The notes beneath the pieces are model-generated. The model searched no databases. It was not told the DNA's origin and saw nothing but the letters and a program-made list of their open reading frames with translations. From positions 1-43,866 of IMG/VR virus record IMGVR_UViG_3300009553_000041: a stretch of DNA of 43,866 nt; one strand, given 5' to 3'. Numbering within the stretch: the first letter of the stretch is position 1; each line of letters starts with the position of its first letter. Of the stretch, positions 38,489-43,866 are shown piece by piece. The DNA is from a virus. The position numbers were made by a program, and so were the translations under genes.

Positions 38489-38923
38489 ATGAAAACTTTG
38501 CCTGATAGGAACCACTCGACCGGCCCGAGCCTATCCTCACTTGCTTCAACTCCTCGTGCGTCGCGGGCGGCCGTTAAATGCAGGGCCCGTCTTGAGCGGG
38601 AATTCTGGTCTCATGAGCCGGATGAGGGTGAAACTCCTTCCCCTGCGACCAATTTAGCCGTTCAATCGGTTGGTGGTTACAAGCAATCGGAAACTTCCCC
38701 ACCCTCCACTCGAACGGCTCTTTCATTGTCTTGGATGAACGGTTCACGAGTCGGCGTGATAAATGCATCCCGAAACAGGCGCCCCATCCTCATCGCCTGG
38801 CCCAAGACAATCCCTTTGTCTGCCCATAGCGAACAGCCTTGTGTGCTCTGCCTCTGGGGTTGCTTCCAGGTTCACGGACAACTCACAAGCGCCCGCCGAG
38901 ACTGGGCAGACTTTACTCCTTAA
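38489..38923 (+). CDS. Doubtful reading frame, 144 aa
   Basis: This frame starts at ATG 38489 and ends three bases before the next gene. The composition is Ser/Pro/Arg-rich and random-looking. Only the last ~62 residues (from an internal ATG at 38735), with QPCVLCLWGCF, look faintly protein-like. It runs through a tRNA-like sequence at 38579-38651. I consider the full frame unlikely to be a gene; a short gene from 38735 is possible. Confidence 0.2.
   Translation: MKTLPDRNHSTGPSLSSLASTPRASRAAVKCRARLEREFWSHEPDEGETPSPATNLAVQSVGGYKQSETSPPSTRTALSLSWMNGSRVGVINASRNRRPILIAWPKTIPLSAHSEQPCVLCLWGCFQVHGQLTSARRDWADFTP
38579..38651 (+). tRNA. Degenerate tRNA-Met(CAT)-like element with encoded CCA
   Basis: Acceptor arms TGCAGGG (38579-38585) and CCCTGCG (38641-38647) pair over seven positions (one T-G wobble), followed by A and CCA. 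An anticodon arm CTGGT-CTCATGA-GCCGG places CAT (38612-38614) at the right distance, after the standard U33. The T-arm GAGGG-TGAAACT-CCTTC pairs but lacks the TTC loop consensus. The D-arm is poor and the variable loop only two bases. It is either a non-canonical phage tRNA, a tRNA remnant or a tRNA-like RNA. Confidence 0.35.
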
Positions 38924-38926
38924 GCC

Positions 38927-39085
38927 ATGCAAACCCACTACCCGCGCCTTGAGCAACTAGCCAAAAAGCTGGCTTCGAAACGTGGGCGAAAACGCATGGG
39001 TAAAAAGGCTGTTCAAGCCGCCCAAGAGCGCCTGTATCTAGCTGATGCTAACCGCCGCTCCAAGCCCGGCTACGCCAGAATATGA
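38927..39085 (+). CDS. Small basic protein, 52 aa
   Basis: ATG 38927, stop 39083-39085. It is strongly basic and helical, with a Lys/Arg cluster at about 12-28 (AKKLASKRGRKRMGKK) followed by AVQAAQERLYLADANRR, and an end SKPGYARI. Such peptides often bind nucleic acid. A hairpin lies six bases downstream. It was not long enough for automatic calling but the composition and position support it. Confidence 0.5.
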   Translation: MQTHYPRLEQLAKKLASKRGRKRMGKKAVQAAQERLYLADANRRSKPGYARI

Positions 39086-39090
39086 TTTTT

Positions 39091-39115
39091 CTCATGGTCC
39101 AGAAGTGGCCATGAG
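39091..39115 (+). terminator. Hairpin after the last plus-strand gene of the cassette
   Basis: CTCATGG and CCATGAG form a perfect seven-pair stem, extended by CCA/TGG with one bulged T, loop GAAG. It starts six bases after the stop codon of the small basic gene. No T-run follows on the plus strand (a TTTTT precedes the stem), so it is not a classical intrinsic terminator but probably marks the 3' end of the plus-strand unit. Confidence 0.45.
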
Positions 39116-39556
39116 CGTTCCTTGAGATGGTCCGCGCATAGGACCGGGTTTTCTTTACCGGTTCGAGACAACAGAAATACCGCCGCTGCTTTGGGAGCCC
39201 GAATAAACGAAAGGGCCCGGGCGAGACGGCTCCAGAGCCATAGGCCAAGCACATTCGCCGCCTCAACTCGCCTGCTGACCCAAGCAGCCCAGCAGTGGAA
39301 CCGCCGAACCACGCGCTTCTATCTCCCTCAAGGTTATCGTCAAACCCAGGCCGTTGGATACGCTCTAACAAGGTCCTGGCGGTTCATTACCCAACAACCC
39401 TTACGCTCCCCGCATAGCCTATGGCCTTATGCTTATAACCCATACGGGTCTTGTCGTAACAAGAGGGGGTGGGCCCCTTATAGAGAACGGGTCCCTCGCA
39501 AAGGCCCCTCTGGGGTGGGGAGTGTGGGGACGGTCAGGGCGTGCGAAAGAGATTCC
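39116..39556. other. Gap of about 440 bases without a convincing gene
   Basis: Frames are open here (a TTG-started plus frame from 39122, an ATG-started one 39429-39620), but the products are Arg/Gln/Ser-rich and have no recognisable features. The first also runs antisense through the more convincing gene at 39557-39883. I see no tRNA, clear promoter or repeat in this stretch, apart from G/C-rich imperfect hairpins near 39468-39520. Confidence 0.4.
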
Positions 39557-39883
39557 TTACTGGCCTTGCGTGTGGGAGGCGGGCAAGTCTGCTGCTGCGA
39601 TACTCAAGACGGCTTTGTGAGCTTGAGCACGCCGGCTGCGCGATTCGCGCTCTGGCTTGAGGTGGCCCGGCAATGGCTTGCCGTCGATTATGCGCAGCCG
39701 TTCTTCCAGTACGTCCCATGCTCGGGCGGCGGCTGCGCGGATATGCGGTTCAACGGCGGGATCGGTTGCGCTAGCTAGCAGCGAAGCTTGCATGCGAATG
39801 ATTTGCGAGCGTGGCTTAGGTCGGCCGTTGCGTTGTCGTCGTCGTCCCATAGCGGCGGCATTGTCGGAGGTGAATCGCGGCAT
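39557..39883 (-). CDS. Small phage protein (DUF5681-like; small-terminase candidate), 108 aa
   Basis: I chose ATG 39883 (MPRFTSDNAAAMGRRRQRNG). The basic, Arg/Asn-rich start resembles the F...GNP-GRP opening of DUF5681-like phage proteins. The middle, RAAAARAWDVLEERLRIIDG followed by KPLPGHLKP, is a motif I associate with small phage proteins of packaging or early regions. It could be the missing small terminase subunit, but it is about 29 kb from the large subunit and lacks a clear DNA-binding HTH. The call is tentative. Confidence 0.55.
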   Translation of the reverse strand: MPRFTSDNAAAMGRRRQRNGRPKPRSQIIRMQASLLASATDPAVEPHIRAAAARAWDVLEERLRIIDGKPLPGHLKPERESRSRRAQAHKAVLSIAAADLPASHTQGQ

Positions 39884-39962
39884 AGTCGGGAGGTTAGGTG
39901 CGCGAAGTGTGGGAAGCAAGAGCCAGAATCTTTAACAGTTAGAATCGGCTGTGTACAAGCAG

Positions 39963-39996
39963 AAGCCCCTTAGCCTTTGGTTAGACTAGGGGGCTT
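39963..39996 (-). terminator. Hairpin downstream of the amidotransferase-like gene
   Basis: AAGCCCCTTAG (39963-39973) pairs with CTAGGGGGCTT (39986-39996) over eleven positions with one T-G wobble, with a twelve-base loop. It lies 30 bases downstream of the stop of the minus-strand gene 40026-40970. A weakly T-rich stretch follows on the minus strand, so a terminator for that gene is likely. Confidence 0.55.
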
Positions 39997-40025
39997 GTGC
40001 AAGACATGTCTTGCGTGAGGCGAGG

Positions 40026-40970
40026 CTAGTCTAGGCTGGGCCAGGTTCCATCGGTTTGAGGATCGTAGTCAGGGAATGGCTGTTTAGGGGCAGAGCCGCC
40101 GATGGATCGTTCGAACATGTAATTGCGGTTGCCGAAGCCTAACCATTCCACGTCCTTGATGATCTCCCCAGCTTGATCGAAATGGACGATGCGCTGCGGG
40201 AAGGGAATCGGCTTGGAACGAAGCTTGATCACCTTACTGAGCCGCTTGATCAAGTCTGGTTCCGTGGACAATACCCATCCGCCGCGGGAGCGTTTGGCCC
40301 CGTGCAACTTAGTTGTGCCGTCTTTGGCCAGGGTGAGACAACGTGAGGCGAGGTCTAGTAGCAACATTGCACCCCAGCCGGCCCAGACTTTGTGTGCGTC
40401 TTGCCATTGTCCGCCAGAAGCAAGCCAATTAAGAAACTGTTCACTGTCACAGCCGGCAGCGGACTTTGGCTCGTCTTCCTTTTTACCCTCCCAGAAGAGA
40501 ATGCCGTTATGCGCTAGAACCAATGAGCCGGCTTTGAACGGGTGAACATTCTTGAGGATTGTGACGTTAGTAGATGTTCGGCCGTGGGCAATCAAGTTAG
40601 TGACGATATCCGGCATCCGCCCAGCTTCCCATGATGGGGAAGGTTTAAGGAAGTCCGGCATGGAGACGCCATGGCCAAAGTAGTCCGATGGATCTAAGTA
40701 TCTGCCATAAGCTTTCCCGCCATTGCCCTGAGCGTAGAAGCCAAAGCCGTCCCGTTGGAAACGGGAAAAGTCTTTGTTGATTATTTCCAGACAAGTAGAC
40801 GAATGACTGTTACGCAAGGGATCGTCAATGCGCGCGCGCCGTTCTCGCAAGTCGTGCAAACGCCACAATGGATCACGATTAAACATGTCAGTTAAGTTGT
40901 GATCCGACAGAGGAAACTTGCGCGATTCTTTCAGGATCTGAGCCAGGAAGGTGTCCTTATTAGCACTCAT
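40026..40970 (-). CDS. Class II glutamine amidotransferase-like phage protein, 314 aa
   Basis: ATG at 40970. The Ntn-hydrolase amidotransferase motifs appear in order: NLIAHGRTSTN with TILKNVHPF (residues about 126-145), LVLAHNGIL (151-158) and GCDSEQFLNWLASGG (173-187). In class II amidotransferases these line the glutamine site. The usual catalytic Cys as residue 2 is not present here (the start is MSANKDTF), so the protein may have lost glutaminase activity or act in a different role. Similar proteins occur in other phages. A stem-loop follows the gene. Confidence 0.7.
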   Translation of the reverse strand: MSANKDTFLAQILKESRKFPLSDHNLTDMFNRDPLWRLHDLRERRARIDDPLRNSHSSTCLEIINKDFSRFQRDGFGFYAQGNGGKAYGRYLDPSDYFGHGVSMPDFLKPSPSWEAGRMPDIVTNLIAHGRTSTNVTILKNVHPFKAGSLVLAHNGILFWEGKKEDEPKSAAGCDSEQFLNWLASGGQWQDAHKVWAGWGAMLLLDLASRCLTLAKDGTTKLHGAKRSRGGWVLSTEPDLIKRLSKVIKLRSKPIPFPQRIVHFDQAGEIIKDVEWLGFGNRNYMFERSIGGSAPKQPFPDYDPQTDGTWPSLD

Positions 40971-41102
40971 TTGTCTTTAGCGCAGAATGCCGCAACGGTT
41001 CTCTGCTTTATTGCAGGGTTTATCGCGTTGCATTCATTCATGCTGGCCGTGATTTAATCACAAAGCCGTTTCCAGAGCAATGCTTAGTTGTGGGTAATGC
41101 CG

Positions 41103-41118
41103 TCCGTAGTACTACGGA
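41103..41118. promoter_or_regulatory. 16-bp perfect palindrome, operator-like
   Basis: TCCGTAGTACTACGGA is identical on both strands. It lies about 130 bases upstream of the minus-strand gene start at 40970, in gene-free DNA. Perfect palindromes of this size are typical of dimeric repressor operators or recombinase sites; which applies here is unknown. Confidence 0.5.
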
Positions 41119-41174
41119 AGGGAGATTGTCTTGGGGAAGATTGGCCAGTATGAGAATCTACTAGCTTGGCCGAT

Positions 41175-41199
41175 TAGCCTCTAGGCCGCATTGAGGCTA
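41175..41199. other. Hairpin-forming inverted repeat
   Basis: TAGCCTC (41175-41181) and GAGGCTA (41193-41199) pair perfectly around an eleven-base loop. It is in gene-free DNA between the palindrome and the direct repeats. No T-run follows on either strand, so a terminator is not supported; a structured RNA or control site remains possible. Confidence 0.4.
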
Positions 41200-41290
41200 G
41201 GGGAGCGGTTTCGCGGGCGCGCGCGGCCCCGCTAGGCTGGCCCGTGGTAGTGAACACAGCCCCGCCCACGAAATTCATGCCCGCCTGGGC

Positions 41291-41342
41291 CGACTGAACC
41301 AGCCTTGGCCTACGCTTCATCGACTGAACCAGCCTTTGCCTA
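41291..41342. repeat. 22-bp direct repeat, two copies 30 bp apart
   Basis: CGACTGAACCAGCCTTGGCCTA at 41291-41312 recurs at 41321-41342 with one mismatch. The period of 30 is close to three helical turns, so the copies would face the same side of the DNA. The second copy runs into the stop codon (41340-41342) of the small basic gene. Possible protein-binding direct repeats or iteron-like elements. Confidence 0.6.
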
Positions 41343-41507
41343 ACCGTGGGCGGCTTTAGCTTTCGGCTTGGCCCAACGGCGCGCCCGGGCCTTGGCTAAG
41401 TTGTCCAGCATCGCCTCCATCTTGCTTTTGCTTTTGCTCTTGCCGCCTTTCTTACCTTGAAGCCTGAAATAATCGCTCAGGAAACTATTTTTAGCATTGG
41501 CCTTCAT
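41340..41507 (-). CDS. Small basic protein, 55 aa
   Basis: ATG at 41507. It starts MKANAKNSFLSDYFRLQGKK, then a Gly/Lys/Ser repeat (GGKSKSKSK) and a helix MEAMLDNLAKARARRWAKPK with a basic tail. Small basic helical proteins of this kind are common in phages and may bind nucleic acid. It is divergent from the plus-strand gene at 41648 and lies too close to the length limit for automatic calling. Confidence 0.55.
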   Translation of the reverse strand: MKANAKNSFLSDYFRLQGKKGGKSKSKSKMEAMLDNLAKARARRWAKPKAKAAHG

Positions 41508-41647
41508 TTGTTTTGTTCTGTATTAAAGGGGCTTTCAGAGAAATAGTCAAATATCACTTGCATCAGGAAGCCGTTTTGATATGGTCTTGCTCAAGCCGCA
41601 TTCAAGCGGTGAAACAAACTAAGCCTAAAACAAAAGGTTAAGAGCAA
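41508..41647. promoter_or_regulatory. Divergent control region before the right-hand early genes
   Basis: A/T-rich, 140 bases, between the divergent genes 41340-41507 and 41648-41890. On the plus strand TTGCAT and TATGGT are 16 bases apart near 41559-41586 (weak promoter match), and CCGC-ATTCAA-GCGG forms a small inverted repeat close to 41600. A purine-rich AAAAGGTTAAGAGCAA precedes the ATG at 41648. Promoters in both directions are likely. Confidence 0.35.
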
Positions 41648-41890
41648 ATGAAACTACGGATCATAGGTCCCAATCAAACGGAGGTTGAAGTCGATGGGGT
41701 GTGCGTCTTCTTCAGCTACAACACCCCGGTGGCGGCGCAGGTGGGCCGCAACTACTTCAGAACCGAGGTGAAGCATTCGGCCACCACCAGTAAGCACGTC
41801 AATACCTGGCTGGCCGGCAAGCCCGCCGTGGGCAAACCTCAAGAGTTCTTCGAAGGGCTATTGGTAGCTGGGAAGGGAGGCGCGTCGTGA
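41648..41890 (+). CDS. Small phage protein, 80 aa
   Basis: ATG 41648 with a weak purine-rich leader. It reads MKLRIIGPNQTEVEVDGVCV, then FFSYNTPVAAQVGRNYFRTE and TTSKHVNTWLAG. The combination Y-x-TPVA, YFRTE and TSKHxNxWL is familiar from a widespread family of short uncharacterised phage proteins. The stop overlaps the next GTG start (GTGA). First gene of the right-hand plus-strand unit. Confidence 0.75.
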   Translation: MKLRIIGPNQTEVEVDGVCVFFSYNTPVAAQVGRNYFRTEVKHSATTSKHVNTWLAGKPAVGKPQEFFEGLLVAGKGGAS

Positions 41891-42417
41891 ACAAGCAAAC
41901 TATCCTTAACCGGATTAAGAAGCATTTCCCGGCCGTAAAGGATGTCGTGGACGCCAAGGCGCCGGTGTTTGTGGAAGTGTTGCCAGAGGATGGGCGCATT
42001 GGCCGCAAGAAAGACCCGGAGGGCTGCGCGTTTGCCAGGGCCTGCCTGCGTAAGCACTTGGCCGATGGCTGTATCATCGGGATCGCCTATTCCTATCTCA
42101 TCAAGGGTTCTGTGGCCACCCGCTACATGACCCCTGGGACAGTGGGAAGGGAGATTACCTCCTTTGACCGGCATCAGGACTTCGCCGAGGGGCAGAACTA
42201 TCCGGTTGAGCGCCGTCACCCCCTCACAGCGCCTGGAGGTAAAGCGCAAGCGCAAGAGGGGCGCCAAGAACGGCAGTCAGGCCGACGTGGACAGTCGGCG
42301 TCGCCATCACACCACCCGGATTCGGGTGAGTGGAGTCTAAACCAATCAACCGCATACATTTATGACTACAAATCAACGATTGTGCGAAGAATGGAAGCCG
42401 TATATAGCCGAGTTTAA
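41887..42417 (+). CDS. Conserved phage protein, apparently frameshifted near the C-terminus
   Basis: Starts at GTG 41887, overlapping the preceding stop. Residues 1-110 look like a conserved phage protein (DPEGCAFARACLRKHLADGC, IGIAYSYLIKGSVATRYMTP, EITSFDRHQDFAEGQNY). After about base 42202 the sequence loses this character, while the +1 frame reads RLSAVTPSQRLEVKRKRKRG and ends at 42340, giving a plausible C-terminus and a tidy 21-base gap to the next gene. The uninterrupted frame instead ends at 42417 and overlaps the next gene by 56 bases. A single extra C in TATCCGG would explain it. Confidence 0.7.
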   Translation: MNKQTILNRIKKHFPAVKDVVDAKAPVFVEVLPEDGRIGRKKDPEGCAFARACLRKHLADGCIIGIAYSYLIKGSVATRYMTPGTVGREITSFDRHQDFAEGQNYPVERRHPLTAPGGKAQAQEGRQERQSGRRGQSASPSHHPDSGEWSLNQSTAYIYDYKSTIVRRMEAVYSRV

Positions 42418-42880
42418 GGCTGCTGTTGAGCCGTATCGGGCGACTCGCGGCAACACTCGGAGCATCGCTTGGCAGGCGTTCTTCGAGAAACATCCGCAGT
42501 TGGCCCAAAGGCTGGGCATTAAGCCCGCCGATGTAAGAAGGGAAGTAAGTCAGGCTTTGTCTTACTTCTACGGCTACCACGTCACCGGAGAGCGAAAACT
42601 GGCTGACCTCGCCCGGCGTGAGAAAGAGCGACAGGAGCGACAAGAACGGCGGGCTTCCACCCCAGACCAGCGGGCCGCGTGGCGGGCTCAGAAACAGGAG
42701 AGCAATGCCCGGCTGGCCGCAAGAATCCGCAGGCAGAAGGTCCGCACCACGGTTAAGCCGATTGTGGCACGCCGGGAGGATGTGGGCCTGCCCCCGCTGG
42801 AGACCAACGGCGTGGGGCTGCGCGCCAGCCTTGTGCGCACCATCGAGCAGTTGCAATCCTTGCTCAAGGCAATCGAGTAA
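42362..42880 (+). CDS. Basic helical phage protein, 172 aa
   Basis: ATG 42362. It is helical throughout, with TRSIAWQAFFEKHPQLAQRL in the N-terminal third and a long Arg/Lys/Glu/Gln region (ADLARREKERQERQERRAST, ARLAARIRRQKVRTTVKP). The C-terminus is SLVRTIEQLQSLLKAIE. Probably nucleic-acid binding, but no family was recognised. Its stop is immediately followed by the ATG of the next small gene (TAAATG). Confidence 0.7.
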   Translation: MTTNQRLCEEWKPYIAEFKAAVEPYRATRGNTRSIAWQAFFEKHPQLAQRLGIKPADVRREVSQALSYFYGYHVTGERKLADLARREKERQERQERRASTPDQRAAWRAQKQESNARLAARIRRQKVRTTVKPIVARREDVGLPPLETNGVGLRASLVRTIEQLQSLLKAIE

Positions 42881-43015
42881 ATGAACCCCGGTGACCCGAA
42901 TGGGTGGTTAGGACCGCAGCCGGTAAAAGCAGGGGCGCGCTCCCTGATGCGGACCAGCACGGCGCTGTCTAAAGGACGCCGAGGGCCGTGGAAATCGGCC
43001 CACCAACTTTTATGA
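42881..43015 (+). CDS. Small basic protein, 44 aa
   Basis: ATG 42881 begins right after the preceding stop codon; the stop overlaps the next ATG (ATGA at 43012-43015). It reads MNPGDPNGWLGPQPVKAGAR, then SLMRTSTALSKGRRGPWKSA, and is Gly/Arg-rich. The precise filling of the gap between two genes, with both junctions tight, supports it as a real small gene. Confidence 0.6.
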   Translation: MNPGDPNGWLGPQPVKAGARSLMRTSTALSKGRRGPWKSAHQLL

Positions 43016-43191
43016 ACCAAGACACCAAACAACTGCGCATGATGCGCAAGAAAGCTAGGGTGAGCCTCAAGGCGCTGGCCGCCGAGATGGGCGCTCCGCT
43101 GCGCACTGTGCGCGGCATTGAACGCTTTCCCTGGGTGGCCCCCGCCTGGGCCGACCGCTACGTGGAAGCCCTCACTAAACTAACCGCATGA
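43012..43191 (+). CDS. Small HTH (XRE/Cro-like) DNA-binding protein, 59 aa
   Basis: I chose ATG 43012 (MNQDTKQLRMMRKKARVSLK), overlapping the preceding stop (ATGA); an extension from 42988 lies inside that gene. LRMMRKKARVSLKALAAEMG followed by APLRTVRGIERFPWVAP is a helix-turn-helix of the XRE/Cro type (helix, turn with AAEMG, recognition helix TVRGIE). It probably binds operator DNA as a small regulator of the early genes. The stop overlaps the next micro-ORF start (ATGA). Confidence 0.75.
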   Translation: MNQDTKQLRMMRKKARVSLKALAAEMGAPLRTVRGIERFPWVAPAWADRYVEALTKLTA

Positions 43192-43250
43192 GAACCTGCG
43201 ATCACTGTTCAGGAACCGGACAATGGGAAACCGCATGCTGCAATGGCTAA
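43188..43250 (+). CDS. Micro-ORF with zinc-knuckle-like CxxCxGxG, 20 aa
   Basis: ATG 43188 overlaps the HTH stop (ATGA), stop 43248-43250. The peptide reads MRTCDHCSGTGQWETACCNG. C-x2-C-x-G-x-G is the half-site of DnaJ-type and other small zinc motifs, followed by C-C. Twenty codons are too few for certainty, but the coupled start and the Cys pattern make it worth listing. Confidence 0.35.
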   Translation: MRTCDHCSGTGQWETACCNG

Positions 43251-43291
43251 GAGGCCCGAGCCAAGTTCGATTCACTAACTACAAAACCAAC

Positions 43292-43567
43292 ATGAGCAAA
43301 CCAACCAAAAGACCAGTAATCATCACCACAGAATATCGCGGCGTATTCTTCGGATACGCTACCGATACCAGCAAGAACGTAATCCACTTAACTGGTGCCC
43401 GAATGGCCATTTATTGGGGCACCACCAAAGGCATCATGCAGTTGGCCGAAAGTGGGCCGACTTCGAGCAGCAAAATCTCTGCCCGTGCCGATCTGGAGGT
43501 TCGCAAAGTGACGGCCGTCCTTGAGGTTAGCGAGGCCGCAACTAAAGCGTGGGAGGCGGCGACATGA
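43292..43567 (+). CDS. DUF6948-like phage protein, 91 aa
   Basis: I chose ATG 43292 (MSKPTKRPVIITTEYRGVFF); an earlier frame from 43223 lacks support. VIITTEYRGVFFGYATD followed by LTGARMAIYWGTTKGIMQLA and ESGPTSSSKISA fits the pattern TTExRGVFxG...ARMxxYW...GP that I know from DUF6948 proteins in phages and bacteria. The biochemical role is not known. The stop overlaps the next start (ATGA). Confidence 0.7.
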   Translation: MSKPTKRPVIITTEYRGVFFGYATDTSKNVIHLTGARMAIYWGTTKGIMQLAESGPTSSSKISARADLEVRKVTAVLEVSEAATKAWEAAT

Positions 43568-43866
43568 CATGGAATCCGCAATATCGCGAGACCGTCACTG
43601 TTGTTGATGTGCTTGAAACTGGTGCCTGTCCAGATGGTGTTTCGGCTTGGATCGAACGAAATGGCCGCATAATCGCCGGACCTACTGAACAATACGCCCG
43701 CAAAAGCGAATACATAGCCAAAGCCGCGAATGCGGACGGCTACGGCTACGGCTACGGCTACGGCTACGGCAACGGCTACGGCAACGGCGACGGCAACGGC
43801 GACGGCAACGGCGACGGCAACGGCGACGGCGACGGCAACGGCTACGGCAACGGCTACGGCAACGGC
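43564..43866 (+). CDS. Protein with C-terminal Gly-[Tyr/Asn/Asp] repeat (runs off right edge)
   Basis: ATG 43564 overlaps the preceding stop (ATGA); the frame is open for 101 codons to the edge. The first ~57 residues form a small domain with TVTVVDVLETGACPDGVSAW followed by IERNGRIIAG. Then a strictly alternating Gly repeat begins at 43735: 22 dipeptides in which Gly alternates with Tyr, Asn or Asp. The repeat is encoded by GGC plus TAC, AAC or GAC. Related phage proteins with such tails exist, but no function is known to me. Confidence 0.7.
   Translation, partial: MTWNPQYRETVTVVDVLETGACPDGVSAWIERNGRIIAGPTEQYARKSEYIAKAANADGYGYGYGYGYGNGYGNGDGNGDGNGDGNGDGDGNGYGNGYGNG
43735..43866 (+). repeat. 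Hexanucleotide repeat GGC(T/A/G)AC, 22 units to the window edge
   Basis: All units are six bases; only the first base of the second codon changes (TAC, AAC, GAC). Five TAC units start the array, followed by mixed AAC/GAC units, then TAC/AAC again. As the unit is a multiple of three, slippage changes repeat length without altering frame. The array continues beyond the window. Confidence 0.9.

Larger units (their letters stand above)
40971..41339. other. Sparse 369-bp region with palindrome, hairpin and repeat
   Basis: No convincing gene. It holds a 16-bp perfect palindrome (41103-41118), a seven-pair hairpin (41175-41199), a G/C-rich alternating run near 41210-41235 and the first copy of a 22-bp direct repeat (41291-41312). 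The region lies between two minus-strand genes and upstream of the 314-aa gene's start, so it probably carries its promoter and control sites. Confidence 0.5.

Noticed and set aside
39429-39620. Plus-strand frame of 63 aa
   Set aside because: Has an ATG but no recognisable features and conflicts with the minus-strand gene; kept only as a possibility.
39122-39778. Plus-strand frame of 218 aa
   Set aside because: TTG start, Arg/Ser/Gln-rich without motif, and antisense to the more plausible gene 39557-39883.

Overview
The window is a 43.9 kb stretch of a tailed double-stranded DNA bacteriophage, open at both ends. It holds a large terminase, portal, scaffold, probable major capsid protein, a tail-tube (tubular protein B-like) protein, adhesin and fibre genes, and a block of small accessory genes. 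Genes are tightly packed, with about twenty 4-base ATGA/GTGA stop-start overlaps and few recognisable Shine-Dalgarno sequences, so translational coupling seems to dominate. The host is probably a Gram-negative bacterium, because the phage encodes a lipoprotein and a beta-barrel-like outer-membrane protein. The poor SD usage would fit a PVC or Bacteroidota host, but this is only a guess. The T7-like tail protein suggests short-tailed (podovirus-like) architecture, again by inference.

Layout. 1-7935 (minus): virion, ejection and tail proteins, a He_PIG-domain protein and a LamG-domain protein. 7965-10763 (plus): the large terminase, alone on this strand among the structural genes and interrupted by an intein. 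10760-22285 (minus): two small genes, then four fibre/adhesin genes with secretory-type signal sequences, then five small genes, two or three of which share a Cys-rich module. 22364-27878 (minus): capsid, scaffold, a small gene and portal. 27875-33489 (minus): an HNH endonuclease followed upstream by five glycosyltransferases and one methyltransferase. 33490-35818 (minus): small phage genes, a second HNH-like endonuclease and a RusA-like resolvase. 35910-39085 (plus, with one small antisense gene): small genes and an exported cassette (lipoprotein, secreted FN3-like protein, outer-membrane barrel). 39091-41647: sparse region with hairpins, a palindrome, direct repeats and three minus-strand genes. 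41648-43866 (plus): small, probably early genes, including an HTH protein, a DUF6948-like protein and a protein ending in a long Gly-[Tyr/Asn/Asp] repeat cut by the right edge.

The most unusual system is in the terminase. Its intein (8538-9536) keeps the terminase frame open, but a second gene is nested entirely inside it in the +1 frame (8797-9516). That gene reads as a three-zinc-finger, DUF559/Vsr-like endonuclease. The intein splicing blocks and the endonuclease therefore share about 720 bases of doubly coding DNA, which looks like an overprinted homing element.

Two further selfish endonuclease genes, a glycan-modification operon coupled to the portal gene, and fibre genes carrying export signals suggest a phage with much surface-glycan biology. 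No integrase, polymerase, endolysin or convincing small terminase was recognised here.
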